Source of the DNA: DASZMJ01 sp035551935 | GTDB taxonomy: Bacteria; Planctomycetota; Planctomycetia; Isosphaerales; Isosphaeraceae | Assembly (NCBI GenBank): GCA_035551935.1 | Contig: DASZMJ010000471.1 | Location: 1 to 47,861 of the forward strand | Length of the DNA stretch: 47,861 nt | Direction: 5' to 3' | Part shown: positions 32,419 to 41,149 of the stretch, piece after piece | Position numbering within the stretch: position 1 is the stretch's first letter | Layout of the letters: every line of letters begins with the position of its first letter | Notes under the pieces: model-generated | The model's database searches: none | What the model was told of the DNA's origin: nothing | The model's input: only the letters and a program-made list of their open reading frames with translations | Made by a program: the position numbers and the translations under genes

Positions 32419-33687
32419 ATGAATCGCGACGAGGATCGGCCCGCCGGGGCGGCCGCCGCGGCAACCGTGTTCGCCCTCGCGCCGGACCCCGTCCCCGGCC
32501 CGACGACCGGGTCGCCACGGGGACGCCACGGGCGGCGGGCGGGCCGCGTCCTGCTGGCCCTGGCGATCCTCGCCTTCTGGCTCGAGGCCGCCCCGCGCTG
32601 GCTCTTCGGGGTCTACCCCTTGACCAAGGAGAGCATCGTCTGGCGGTACGACCCGCTGCTCGGATGGGCGCACGAGCCGGGTGCCACCGGCCTGTTCGTC
32701 AAGCTCGACTGCCGCCAGCCGATCGTCATCAACTCGCGCGGCCTCCGCGAGCGCGAGATCGGCTACGAGAAGCCGCCGGGCACCTTCCGCGTGCTGGCCC
32801 TGGGCAACTCGGTCGCCGTCGGCTTCGAGGTCCCCCCCGAGGCCGTCTTCACGCGCGTGCTGGAGGACGAGCTGAACCGCCGCGGCGTGCGCGCCCAGGT
32901 CATCAACGCCGCCTGCCGCGGCTGGGGCTCCGACCAGGCGCTCCTCTTCCTCGAGCGCGAGGGCCTGAAGTACCGGCCCGACCTCGTGCTCTACTGCATC
33001 GGCGGCATCGAGCCGTCGACCAACCTCGAGCTCCACAAGCCGTATCGCGTCTTCGGCAAGGGGTACCTCGAGCTCGGGCCCGACGGCGCCCTGACGCCGA
33101 GGAACGTCCCGGTGCCGAGCTACCCGATGGCCACCCAGGTCTTCGTCGGCGACGACGGCAAGGTCGCCGAGCGGCCGTGCTCGGCGAAGCAGGGGTGGCT
33201 GCTCTGGTTCCGCGACAACGTCGTGACCCGCTCGGCCGGCTGTACGATGGCGCTGGAGGCCCTGACGGCGAACCCCGTGCTCGGCCGCCTGATCGCCGAC
33301 CAGGGCGGTGCCGCGCCGGCGCCGACGGGGCCCTCCGGGCTCGACGAGGTCCGGAAGTCGCTCTCCTTCCGCCTGACGGCCGCGACCTACCGGGCGATGA
33401 AGCGCGACGCCGAGTCGATCGGCGGCCGGTTCGCGCTCTGCAACCCCGCCACGATCGACAACGGCCCCAGCGCCTTGTACGCCCTCTACTTCGCCGAGGT
33501 CGGCCAGCGGGACTGGGACCTCGGCCGGGATACCCGAGCCCTGATGCCGCCCGGCACGTCCTATCGCCTGAAGCATGACGCCCACCTCAACGAGGCCGGC
33601 CACGCGGCCGTCGGCCGCGCCCTGGCCGACGGCCTGATCCGCCGCGGCTTCATCCCCGCGCCCGCCGCGGCACTCGGGGCGCGATGA
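32419..33687 (+). CDS. SGNH/GDSL-type hydrolase, membrane-anchored
   Basis: The protein has 422 residues with one N-terminal membrane helix (about 42-57). After an N-terminal extension, block I of the SGNH fold reads LALGNSVAVGFEVPPE with nucleophile Ser131 (GNS instead of GDS). Near the C-terminus HDAHLNEAGH gives the Asp387/His389 pair. This resembles AlgX/AlgJ-type acetyl-handling proteins that work with MBOAT transferases in polysaccharide O-acetylation. Four nt overlap the next SGNH gene (ATGA) and an MBOAT gene follows, so the three act together in all likelihood. The direction of the reaction (transferase or esterase) cannot be told. Confidence 0.82.
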   Translation: MNRDEDRPAGAAAAATVFALAPDPVPGPTTGSPRGRHGRRAGRVLLALAILAFWLEAAPRWLFGVYPLTKESIVWRYDPLLGWAHEPGATGLFVKLDCRQPIVINSRGLREREIGYEKPPGTFRVLALGNSVAVGFEVPPEAVFTRVLEDELNRRGVRAQVINAACRGWGSDQALLFLEREGLKYRPDLVLYCIGGIEPSTNLELHKPYRVFGKGYLELGPDGALTPRNVPVPSYPMATQVFVGDDGKVAERPCSAKQGWLLWFRDNVVTRSAGCTMALEALTANPVLGRLIADQGGAAPAPTGPSGLDEVRKSLSFRLTAATYRAMKRDAESIGGRFALCNPATIDNGPSALYALYFAEVGQRDWDLGRDTRALMPPGTSYRLKHDAHLNEAGHAAVGRALADGLIRRGFIPAPAAALGAR

Positions 33688-34514
33688 TGGAGGGCGGACG
33701 AATCTTGAGCGCCCCCGAGGCCAGCCCCGCGCCCCCGACGGCTCCCCCGCCCCGCGCCCGGCGACGGCTCGCGATCGCCCTGGCCGCGGCCCTCGTCGCC
33801 GCGGTCGGCCTGGACGTCGTGCTGGCACGCGCCCTCTTCGCCAGCTACCGCGACCTCCACTCGCTCCGCCTCGACCCGACCGACGCGGCCCGCTTCGCCG
33901 GCGTCCGCGTGCCGCCCAGGTCACCCGGGATGACCCGCGTCGTCCTCGTCGGCGACTCGAGGGTCGAGGCCTGGGCCGACCCGCCGTCGCCGAGCGGCTG
34001 CGAGGCGATCAACCGCGGCGTCGACCGCCAGACGACGGCGCAGGTGCTCCTGCGGCTCGACCGCGACGTGATCGCCCTCGAGGCCGACGTCGCCGTCGTC
34101 CAGGTCGGCGTCAACGACCTCAAGACCCTCGGCCTCTTCGCCGACGACCGCGCGGCGACGGTCGTCGAGGGCTGCCGCGCCCACCTCCGGGAGATCGTCG
34201 GCCGACTCCGGGACGCGGGGATCACGGTCGTCCTCCTGACGATCTTCCCCGTCGGGCCGCCCGAGCTGGCCCGGCGGCCGATCTGGTCCGACGCGACGAT
34301 CGACGCCATCGACGACGTCAACCGGACGATCCGAGGCCTGGCCGGCCCCGGGGTCGTCGTCGTCGACTGCGACACCCGCCTGCGCCGGGGTCGGCGGATC
34401 GACCCGGCGCTGGCGCTCGACACGCTCCACCTCGGCCCCGCCGGCTACCGCGCCCTGAACGAGGCGGTGCGGCCGGCGCTGGAACGGGCCGTCCGAGACC
34501 GCGTATCCCCGTAG
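33684..34514 (+). CDS. Second SGNH/GDSL-family hydrolase
   Basis: The protein has 276 residues with an N-terminal membrane anchor (about 28-47, LAIALAAALVAAVGLDVVLA). Block I is VVLVGDSRVEAW with Ser92, block III is VQVGVNDLKTLG and block V is DTLHLGPAGY with Asp246 and His249: a complete SGNH catalytic set. The start codon overlaps the stop of the first SGNH gene. It is closer to classical GDSL esterases than its neighbour, so the two may divide acyl transfer and deacylation. The MBOAT gene begins 19 nt later. Confidence 0.88.
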   Translation: MMEGGRILSAPEASPAPPTAPPPRARRRLAIALAAALVAAVGLDVVLARALFASYRDLHSLRLDPTDAARFAGVRVPPRSPGMTRVVLVGDSRVEAWADPPSPSGCEAINRGVDRQTTAQVLLRLDRDVIALEADVAVVQVGVNDLKTLGLFADDRAATVVEGCRAHLREIVGRLRDAGITVVLLTIFPVGPPELARRPIWSDATIDAIDDVNRTIRGLAGPGVVVVDCDTRLRRGRRIDPALALDTLHLGPAGYRALNEAVRPALERAVRDRVSP

Positions 34515-34533
34515 GAGCCGCCGAGCCCGCCCC

Positions 34534-36213
34534 ATGCTCTTCAACAGCCCCGTCTTCGCCGTCTTCTTCCCGATCGTCCTGGCGATCTACTGGGCCGCCG
34601 CCCGGGACCACCGGGCGCAGAACCTGATCCTCGTGATCGCCAGCTACATCTTCTACGGCTGGTGGGACGTCCGCTTCCTCTACCTCGCCATCCTCTCCTC
34701 GATCATCGACTTCTACTGCGGCCTGATGATCGACGACGGCAAGGTCGGCCGTCGCTCGCGTGCCCTCGGGTCGGCGATCCTGCTGACGTCGGCCTTCTTC
34801 CTCGTGACGGTCGACTGGCACGCCGTAACGGTCTCCTGGCCGTCGCGGTACGGGCCGCCCGCCGTGGCGATCGACGGCGCGCGGGCGCTGGCGAGCCCGG
34901 TCGGCCGGGGCGTCTTCCTCGCGACGGCGGCGGCCGTGGTGCTGGCCAACGTCGCGTATCCGTGGCTTTCGAGGCTCCGCGAGCCCATCCGCCGCCGGCT
35001 GTTCATCGCGTCGAGCGTGACGGCGCAGCTCACGATCCTCGGCTTCTTCAAGTACTTCAACTTCTTCGCGCGGAGCTTCGCGACGCTGATCCACGGGGCC
35101 TTCGGCATGACGCCGGACTTCCTGACCCTCAGCGTCATCCTGCCGGTCGGCATCTCGTTCTACACCTTCCAGACGATGAGCTATACCATCGACGTGTACC
35201 GCCGCGAGATCCCCGCCTGCCGGTCGTTGCTCGACTTCTCGGCCTTCGTCGCCTTCTTCCCGCAGCTCGTCGCCGGGCCGATCGAGCGGGCCGGGCACAT
35301 GCTGCCGCAGTTCCGCCGCGAGCGGACGATCGACCGGCTCGACGTCCGCGAGGGGGCCTGGCTGATCGCGTGGGGGCTCTATAAGAAGATGGTCGTCGCC
35401 GACAACATGGCCGCGTACGTCGGCCAGGTCTTCGGCCCCTACGACCACGCGGCCTCGTCGCACATCGCCGCGCCGCACGACGGCCTCCGCCTCCTGATGG
35501 CGGTCTACGCCTTCGCCTTCCAGATCTACGGCGACTTCTCGGGCTACACCGACATCGCCCGCGGCACGGCGCGGCTGCTGGGCTTCCGGATCATGCTCAA
35601 CTTCAACATGCCGTACTTCGCCACCAGCCCGTCGAGCTTCTGGCGACGCTGGCACATCAGCCTGTCGTCCTGGTTGCGCGACTACCTGTACATCTCTCTC
35701 GGCGGCAACCGCGGCGGGCCTCTCATGGTCTACCGCAACCTCATGCTCACCATGATCCTCGGCGGCCTCTGGCACGGGGCCTCGTGGACGTTCGTGCTCT
35801 GGGGCACGTATCAAGGGTTCCTGCTCGTGGCCTATCGCGTCCTGGGCATCCGCACCGAGCGCGGCGGCTATCCGCGCTGGCTGCTCGGCCTGATGGGCGT
35901 GTTGATGTTCCACCTGACCTGCCTCGGCTGGCTCCTCTTCCGCGCCCAGAACCTGACGACCGTCGGCGTCTTCCTCGAGGGCATCTTCCTGCACCCGCAC
36001 TGGTCCTCCGGCGCGGCCGAGATCGGGCGCGGCATCCTCTACTACGGCTGGTTCCTGTTCGCGTACGAGGCCATCCAGGGCCTCATGGGCGGGACGGACC
36101 CGATGACCCGCTGGCCGTGGTTCCTGCGGCTCAATGTCTGGCTGTTCGTTCTCGAATCGCTGCTCGTCCTGACGCCGTCGAGCCCGCAGACGTTCATCTA
36201 CTTCGCGTTCTGA
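34534..36213 (+). CDS. MBOAT family O-acyltransferase (AlgI/DltB-like)
   Basis: The protein has 559 residues and about eleven membrane helices. It opens with MLFNSPVFAVFFPIVLAIYW, the common AlgI start, and contains LPVGISFYTFQTMSYTIDVYR, FPQLVAGPIERA, FQIYGDFSGYTDIARGTARLL, SFWRRWHISLSSWLRDYLYI and GGLWHGASWTFVLWG with the catalytic His414. These enzymes move acyl groups from a cytosolic donor across the membrane to extracytoplasmic glycans. Together with the two SGNH genes immediately upstream it forms an exopolysaccharide or lipopolysaccharide acylation module. No good ribosome binding site is at the usual distance; coupling with the upstream gene is possible. Confidence 0.95.
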   Translation: MLFNSPVFAVFFPIVLAIYWAAARDHRAQNLILVIASYIFYGWWDVRFLYLAILSSIIDFYCGLMIDDGKVGRRSRALGSAILLTSAFFLVTVDWHAVTVSWPSRYGPPAVAIDGARALASPVGRGVFLATAAAVVLANVAYPWLSRLREPIRRRLFIASSVTAQLTILGFFKYFNFFARSFATLIHGAFGMTPDFLTLSVILPVGISFYTFQTMSYTIDVYRREIPACRSLLDFSAFVAFFPQLVAGPIERAGHMLPQFRRERTIDRLDVREGAWLIAWGLYKKMVVADNMAAYVGQVFGPYDHAASSHIAAPHDGLRLLMAVYAFAFQIYGDFSGYTDIARGTARLLGFRIMLNFNMPYFATSPSSFWRRWHISLSSWLRDYLYISLGGNRGGPLMVYRNLMLTMILGGLWHGASWTFVLWGTYQGFLLVAYRVLGIRTERGGYPRWLLGLMGVLMFHLTCLGWLLFRAQNLTTVGVFLEGIFLHPHWSSGAAEIGRGILYYGWFLFAYEAIQGLMGGTDPMTRWPWFLRLNVWLFVLESLLVLTPSSPQTFIYFAF

Positions 36214-36312
36214 TGGGAATGGTTCGGGCGCCGGCCACATCCAAGACATCCCCAGCTCCAGGTGGTAACATCGGGAGGCGTCCAGGGACTCCATCGCTCC
36301 CCAGCCGAGGAC

Positions 36313-37227
36313 ATGAGCATGCCCGAGGTCGCGACCAGGCCGCGCCGCCGCTGGGCTCGCCTGAGCATCCGGGGGTCGATGGTCCTGGTTCTCGCCGTCG
36401 CGATCCTTCTGGGCTGGCAGGCGAAGAGGATGCGCGAGCAGCGTGAGGCGGTCGAGGCCGTCCGGAAACACGGGGGATGGGTCCACTACGACCACGAATT
36501 CGTCGACGGCAAGCCCGAGTCCAGCGACGGACCCCGCGCCCCGCGTTGGCTCGTCAAGCTCGTCGGCCCAGAGGCGTTCCAGAGCGTCCGCCTGGTCAGC
36601 CTCGTCTATGACGATTCGACGGGCAAGCGATTCGACAATGAAAATCAGGAGCCCTGCGATGCCCTCCTGAGTAAGCTCGCGAAGCTATCCGGCCTGAAGA
36701 CGCTGATGCTCAAGGGGTCGCAGGCGACCGACAAGGGGTTGGAATCCATCGGGAGGATGACGGACCTCGAAAAACTCTACATATGGCAAGGGGTCTCGGT
36801 CACGGACGCGGGCGTCGCACATCTCGCCCACCTCAAGAATCTGGAGTACGTCCACATCAACGGGTCGAAGATCACCGACGAGAGCCTTGTCCTCCTCAGC
36901 CGACTGCCGAAGGTCAGGGGATTATCCCTCGATGGTAGTCGCTTCACGGACGCGGGCCTCGCACGTATGCAGGGCAGCGATCGGTTGACAGACCTCGCGA
37001 TCGGCCTCGGCGATCTCCGCCTAACCGACGCCGGAGTCGCGAACCTGTCAGGGTTCACGAATCTAACTCTGATCGATCTGCAAGGTTCCGACGTGACGGA
37101 CGCGGGACTTGACAGACTGAAGGGGCTCCCCAAGCTGAAGAAGCTCTGGTTGTGGAACACGCGTGTTTCTGACGATGGGGTGAGGAGGTTGAAGCAGGCG
37201 AATCCCGCTGTGTTTGTGAGCCGCTAG
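36313..37227 (+). CDS. Leucine-rich-repeat protein with N-terminal anchor
   Basis: The protein has 304 residues. ATG 36313 follows GAGG; ATG 36319 is an alternative two codons later. A membrane helix (about 21-36) is followed by a polar region and then about seven LRR units of the bacterial type, such as LKNLEYVHINGSKITDESL, FTNLTLIDLQGSDVTDAGL and LPKLKKLWLWNTRVSDDGV. Such anchored LRR proteins are frequent in planctomycetes and are thought to mediate protein contacts; the partner is unknown. Codon use is less GC-biased than neighbours (many ATC/AAT/GGG mixes), perhaps indicating different origin. Confidence 0.9.
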   Translation: MSMPEVATRPRRRWARLSIRGSMVLVLAVAILLGWQAKRMREQREAVEAVRKHGGWVHYDHEFVDGKPESSDGPRAPRWLVKLVGPEAFQSVRLVSLVYDDSTGKRFDNENQEPCDALLSKLAKLSGLKTLMLKGSQATDKGLESIGRMTDLEKLYIWQGVSVTDAGVAHLAHLKNLEYVHINGSKITDESLVLLSRLPKVRGLSLDGSRFTDAGLARMQGSDRLTDLAIGLGDLRLTDAGVANLSGFTNLTLIDLQGSDVTDAGLDRLKGLPKLKKLWLWNTRVSDDGVRRLKQANPAVFVSR

Positions 37228-37375
37228 CCCTGCCCACGATGCGAGCGATGCCCGCTCAGTCGGCCCGATTCCCCGACGGGCCGTCTCGCCCTGCCGCTCC
37301 GTCTCAGGCGGGTTCCGCCGCGCAACTCGGGTGAGCAGTTCGAGACGGACCCGGCTTGTCGGCTCCGGGCTGTGC

Positions 37376-37404
37376 TTCTCAGCGATCACGAGAACCAATA
37401 GACT
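37376..37404 (+). promoter_or_regulatory. Candidate promoter of the UxaA-family gene
   Basis: TTCTCA (37376-37381), a 17-nt spacer and TAGACT (37399-37404). Both boxes match consensus at four of six positions. The start would be near 37411, about 50 nt before the ATG at 37460. Confidence 0.35.
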
Positions 37405-37459
37405 GGAGTCGGGCGCGGGGAGGTCGGGCCGTTTCTTCCAAGCGGAGGTAGAGCGACTG

Positions 37460-39028
37460 ATGGCGACGGCGATAGCCAACGACGCGCGGCGGGCGGTCCA
37501 CTTGCGGGCCGAGGACAACGTGGCCGTCGCCGCGCGGCCGATCCCCGAGGGGTTCCGCCTCGAGGTCGCCGGCCGCACCGTCACGGCGCGCGAGCCGATC
37601 GCGCTGGGGCACAAGGTCGCGCTGGTCGAGATCGCCCCCGGCGAGCCGATCCGCAAGTATGGCCAGGTCATCGGCTTCGCCTCGAAGCCGATCCCTCCCG
37701 GCGCCTGGGTCCACACCCAGAATGTCCAGGCCGACCTCTTCGACCGCGACTACGCCTTCGCCTCCGAGCGTCCCGAGCCCCCGCCGATCGACCGCCCGCG
37801 CACCTTTCGCGGCTACCTGCGGCCGGATGGCCGCGTCGGCACGCGCAACTACATCGCCGTCATCAGCACCGTGAACTGCTCGGCCAGCACGTCGCGGTTG
37901 ATCGCCGATCGCTTCCGCGACGACGCCTGGAAACGCGACTTCCCGAATGTCGACGGCGTCTTCGCGATCACCCACAAGGCCGGCTGCGGTTTGCCCTTCG
38001 GCGGCGGCGACCACAACCGGCTCGAGTCGGTCCTCGCCGGCTTCGCCAACCACCCGAACGTCGCCGCCTATGTGCTCGTCGGCCTCGGCTGCGAGGTCAG
38101 CTTCGCGCAGCACATCGTCGAGACCTACCACCTCGTCCCCCGCCGCGCGCCAGGAGTCGCGAAGGCCGAGGATCGGCCGCGCGTGCTCAACATCCAGGAC
38201 CAGGGAGGGATCAACCGGACCGTCGAGGCCGCCGTCCGCGCCGTCCACGAGCTACTCCCCGCGGCCAACGCCTGGGAGCGGACCGAGCAGCCGGCGTCGA
38301 AGCTCCGGGTCGCCCTCGAATGCGGCGGCTCCGACGGCAACTCGGGCGTCACGGCCAACCCGGCACTGGGCGTCGCCGCCGACCTGCTCGTCGCCCAGGG
38401 CGGGACGGCGATCCTCGGCGAGACGACCGAGATCTACGGCGCCGAGCACCTCTTGACCCGCCGCGCCGTCAGCCGCGAGGTCGGCCAGAAGCTGGTCGAC
38501 CGGATCAAGTGGTGGGAGTGGTACGCGGGGGTCTTCGACGCCGTCCTGAACAATAACCCATCGCCCGGCAACAAGGCCGGCGGCCTGACGACGATCTACG
38601 AGAAATCCCTGGGCGCCCTGGCCAAAGGGGGGTCGACGGCCCTGGTCGACGTCGTCGGCTACGGCGAGCGAGTCGACACGCCGGGCCTGGTCTTCATGGA
38701 CACGCCCGGCTTCGACCCCCCCTGCACCACCGGCCTGGTCGCCGGCGGGTCGAACGTGCTCGTCTTCACCACCGGCCGCGGCAGCGTGCTGGGCCTGAAG
38801 CCGACGCCGTGCGTCAAGGTCGCGACCAACACGCCGATGTACGACCGGATGCGCGACGACATGGACTTCGACGCCGGCACGATCCTCGACGGCGAGCCGG
38901 TCGCGGCGGCCGGCCACCGGCTCTTCGACCTGATCCTCGACGTCGCCGACGGCCGTCGCACGAAGAGCGAGGCGCACGGCATCGGCGAGGAGGAGTTCGC
39001 GCCTTGGCAGATCGGGCCGGTCCTCTGA
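37460..39028 (+). CDS. UxaA-family dehydratase (altronate/galactarate dehydratase-like)
   Basis: The protein has 522 residues. ATG 37460 has GGAGG 11 nt upstream. The N-terminal ~85 residues form an SAF domain. The main body shows the UxaA/GarD pattern: GYLRPDGRVGTRNYIAVIS, THKAGCGLPFGGGD, VLVGLGCEVSF, ALECGGSDGNSGVTANPALG, TAILGETTEIYGAEHLL, FDPPCTTGLVAGGSNVLVFTTGRGS and KPTPCVKVATNT. Enzymes of this family remove water from sugar acids such as D-altronate or galactarate. Both the SAF and catalytic parts, separate subunits in some relatives, are present in one chain. No other uronate pathway gene is near, so the substrate is open. The 3' end overlaps the glycosyltransferase gene by 25 nt. 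Confidence 0.92.
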   Translation: MATAIANDARRAVHLRAEDNVAVAARPIPEGFRLEVAGRTVTAREPIALGHKVALVEIAPGEPIRKYGQVIGFASKPIPPGAWVHTQNVQADLFDRDYAFASERPEPPPIDRPRTFRGYLRPDGRVGTRNYIAVISTVNCSASTSRLIADRFRDDAWKRDFPNVDGVFAITHKAGCGLPFGGGDHNRLESVLAGFANHPNVAAYVLVGLGCEVSFAQHIVETYHLVPRRAPGVAKAEDRPRVLNIQDQGGINRTVEAAVRAVHELLPAANAWERTEQPASKLRVALECGGSDGNSGVTANPALGVAADLLVAQGGTAILGETTEIYGAEHLLTRRAVSREVGQKLVDRIKWWEWYAGVFDAVLNNNPSPGNKAGGLTTIYEKSLGALAKGGSTALVDVVGYGERVDTPGLVFMDTPGFDPPCTTGLVAGGSNVLVFTTGRGSVLGLKPTPCVKVATNTPMYDRMRDDMDFDAGTILDGEPVAAAGHRLFDLILDVADGRRTKSEAHGIGEEEFAPWQIGPVL

Positions 39029-41139
39029 AGGCCCCCGCGCCGGCCTTGCTCGCGGCCCTGGCGGCGCTGGAGGTGGGCTTCCTCGCCTGGTTCCTGCTCG
39101 TCCCCCTGCCCAATGCCCCCGACGGGGCCGGCCGGGGCCGGCTCAACCGCGGCACGTTGCTCCTCTTCGCCCTCCCCGGCGTCGTCCCCGGCGTGACCGT
39201 CGATGAGTCGCTGCTCGGGCTCGCCGCGCGCGAGCTCTCCCACGTCGAGCACCTCCCCGAGCGCCTGCCGATCGCGCTGGCCGCTCTCTGGATCGCCGCG
39301 AGCCTGGTCGCGCTCGGCCACCTGATCCTCCGCGCGACCCGGCTCCGATCCGCCCTCTCGCCGTCGGAGCGCGCCGCGACCGCCTTCGGCCTCGGCGCCG
39401 TCGCCCTCGGGGTCGCGACCCTGAGTCTCGGCCGCCTCGGCCTGCTCTCCCCCTGGCCGATCCGGCTCGGATTGGGCCTGCCGATCCTCGTCGAGATGGC
39501 CCTCCGACTCCGCGACGACGCCGCGACCACCCCGGCCCCCGGCCCCCGGCACCTGGCCCCCCTCCTCGTCGTCGCCCCCTTCCTGCTCATCATGGCCCTC
39601 GGCGCCCTGCTGCCGACGACCGACTTCGACTCCGTCGAATACCACCTCCAGGGGCCCAAGGAGTACTACCGGGCCGGCCGGATCGCGTTCCTTCCGCATA
39701 ATGTTTATACGAGCATGCCGTTCGGCGTCGAGATGCTCCACCTGCTCGGGATGGTCGTGCTCGGCGACTGGTGGCGCGGGGCGTTGGCGGGGCAACTCCT
39801 GGTCGCCTTGCACGCCCCCGCGGCGGCGGCGATGGCCTGGCTCCTGGCCCGCCGGCTCGCGTCGCCACGGGCGGCGTGGGTCGCTGTCATCGTTTATTTG
39901 TCGACGCCGTGGGTCTATCGCATCGCGACGATCCCCTACGTCGAAGGGCCCCTCTGCTACTATCACGCCGCGATCGCCTGGGCGATCGCGCGCGCCTGGG
40001 ACGAGGCGGAGCCGTCGCGACGCGCTCGACTCTGGGGGGTGATCGGGCTGATGGCCGGCGGCGCGATGGCCTGCAAGTACCCCGCGCTCGTCTCGGCCGT
40101 CGTCCCGGCCGGCGCCGCGGCCCTCGTCGCGTCGTGGCGGCGCCGCTCGTGGCCGCTCGCGGCGGCGTTCGGGCTCGGGGTCGCCGCGTCGATCGGCCCG
40201 TGGCTGGTCAAGAACGTGATCGATACGCGGAACCCCGTGTATCCGCTCGCCTACGACCTCTTCGACGGCCGCCACTGGGGCCCCGACCTCGACTTGAAGT
40301 GGTCGCACGCGCACGGCCGGAAGTCGATCACCCTCGACGAGCTCACCGGCGCGGTCGTCGACGTGGCCGGCCGATCCGACTGGCAATCGCCGCTCTTCGC
40401 CATGCTCGCCCCGCTCGCCCTCCTGCGGCGGGGCTCGAGGCGCGGGGCCTTGATCCTCTGGGGTTACGTCCTCTACCTGTTCGCGACGTGGTGGCTGCTG
40501 ACCCATCGGCTCGACCGCTTCTGGCTACCGCTCCTGCCCGCCGCGGCGGTCCTCGCCGGCCTCGGCGCCGACTGGTCGCGCGGCCGGGCCTGGTCGATCC
40601 TGCTGCGAGGGATGCTCGTGATCGCCGTCGCGGCGAACCTCGTCTTCGACTCGTCGAGCCTCGCCGGCCTGAACCAATGGACGACCGGTTACGACGTCCT
40701 CCGCGACCGCGTCCCCGCGGCGCTCAGCCCGGCGCTGACGCTCGTGGACCTCTCCCTCCCGCCCGACGCGAAGGTCCTCTCCGTCGCGCAGGCGGGCGTC
40801 TTCCACATGAGGCACCCGATCGTCTATAACACCGTCTTCAACCGCGAGACGATCGAGACGATCGCCCGCGGCCGCGACCCGGAGGAGGTCCGCCGGGCGT
40901 TGCACGAGCGCGGGATCACGCACGTCTTCGTCGATTGGGCCGAGGTCCGCCGCTACCGGTCGCCGGGCAACTACGGGTTCACCGACTTCGTGACCCCCGA
41001 CGTCTTCGACCGCCTCCGCCGCGCCGGAGCCCTCGAGCCCGTCTCGTTCGCGACGCCCGACGCGATCGCGCGGCTGAAGGCGGCGGGCTATCCGGTCGAC
41101 CCGCGGCGCTTGCCGCAAGAGCTCTATCGAGTCCGCTGA
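39004..41139 (+). CDS. GT-C type membrane glycosyltransferase (GT39/ArnT-like)
   Basis: The protein has 711 residues. The start is TTG at 39004, inside the end of the previous gene, supported by GAGGAGGAG eight nt upstream; no ATG or GTG is suitably placed. About eleven to twelve membrane helices fill the first ~510 residues. A first extracytoplasmic loop holds TTDFDSVEYHLQGPKEYY, whose Asp207/Asp209 fit the catalytic acidic motif of GT-C enzymes using lipid-linked sugars. A soluble C-terminal domain (about 540-711) follows, including DAKVLSVAQAGVFHMRHPIV and ITHVFVDWAEVRRYR. It likely transfers a sugar from a polyprenyl carrier to an envelope target. The HpnA-like gene starts 10 nt after it. 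Confidence 0.85.
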   Translation: MADRAGPLKAPAPALLAALAALEVGFLAWFLLVPLPNAPDGAGRGRLNRGTLLLFALPGVVPGVTVDESLLGLAARELSHVEHLPERLPIALAALWIAASLVALGHLILRATRLRSALSPSERAATAFGLGAVALGVATLSLGRLGLLSPWPIRLGLGLPILVEMALRLRDDAATTPAPGPRHLAPLLVVAPFLLIMALGALLPTTDFDSVEYHLQGPKEYYRAGRIAFLPHNVYTSMPFGVEMLHLLGMVVLGDWWRGALAGQLLVALHAPAAAAMAWLLARRLASPRAAWVAVIVYLSTPWVYRIATIPYVEGPLCYYHAAIAWAIARAWDEAEPSRRARLWGVIGLMAGGAMACKYPALVSAVVPAGAAALVASWRRRSWPLAAAFGLGVAASIGPWLVKNVIDTRNPVYPLAYDLFDGRHWGPDLDLKWSHAHGRKSITLDELTGAVVDVAGRSDWQSPLFAMLAPLALLRRGSRRGALILWGYVLYLFATWWLLTHRLDRFWLPLLPAAAVLAGLGADWSRGRAWSILLRGMLVIAVAANLVFDSSSLAGLNQWTTGYDVLRDRVPAALSPALTLVDLSLPPDAKVLSVAQAGVFHMRHPIVYNTVFNRETIETIARGRDPEEVRRALHERGITHVFVDWAEVRRYRSPGNYGFTDFVTPDVFDRLRRAGALEPVSFATPDAIARLKAAGYPVDPRRLPQELYRVR

Positions 41140-41149
41140 GGGCCGGCGC

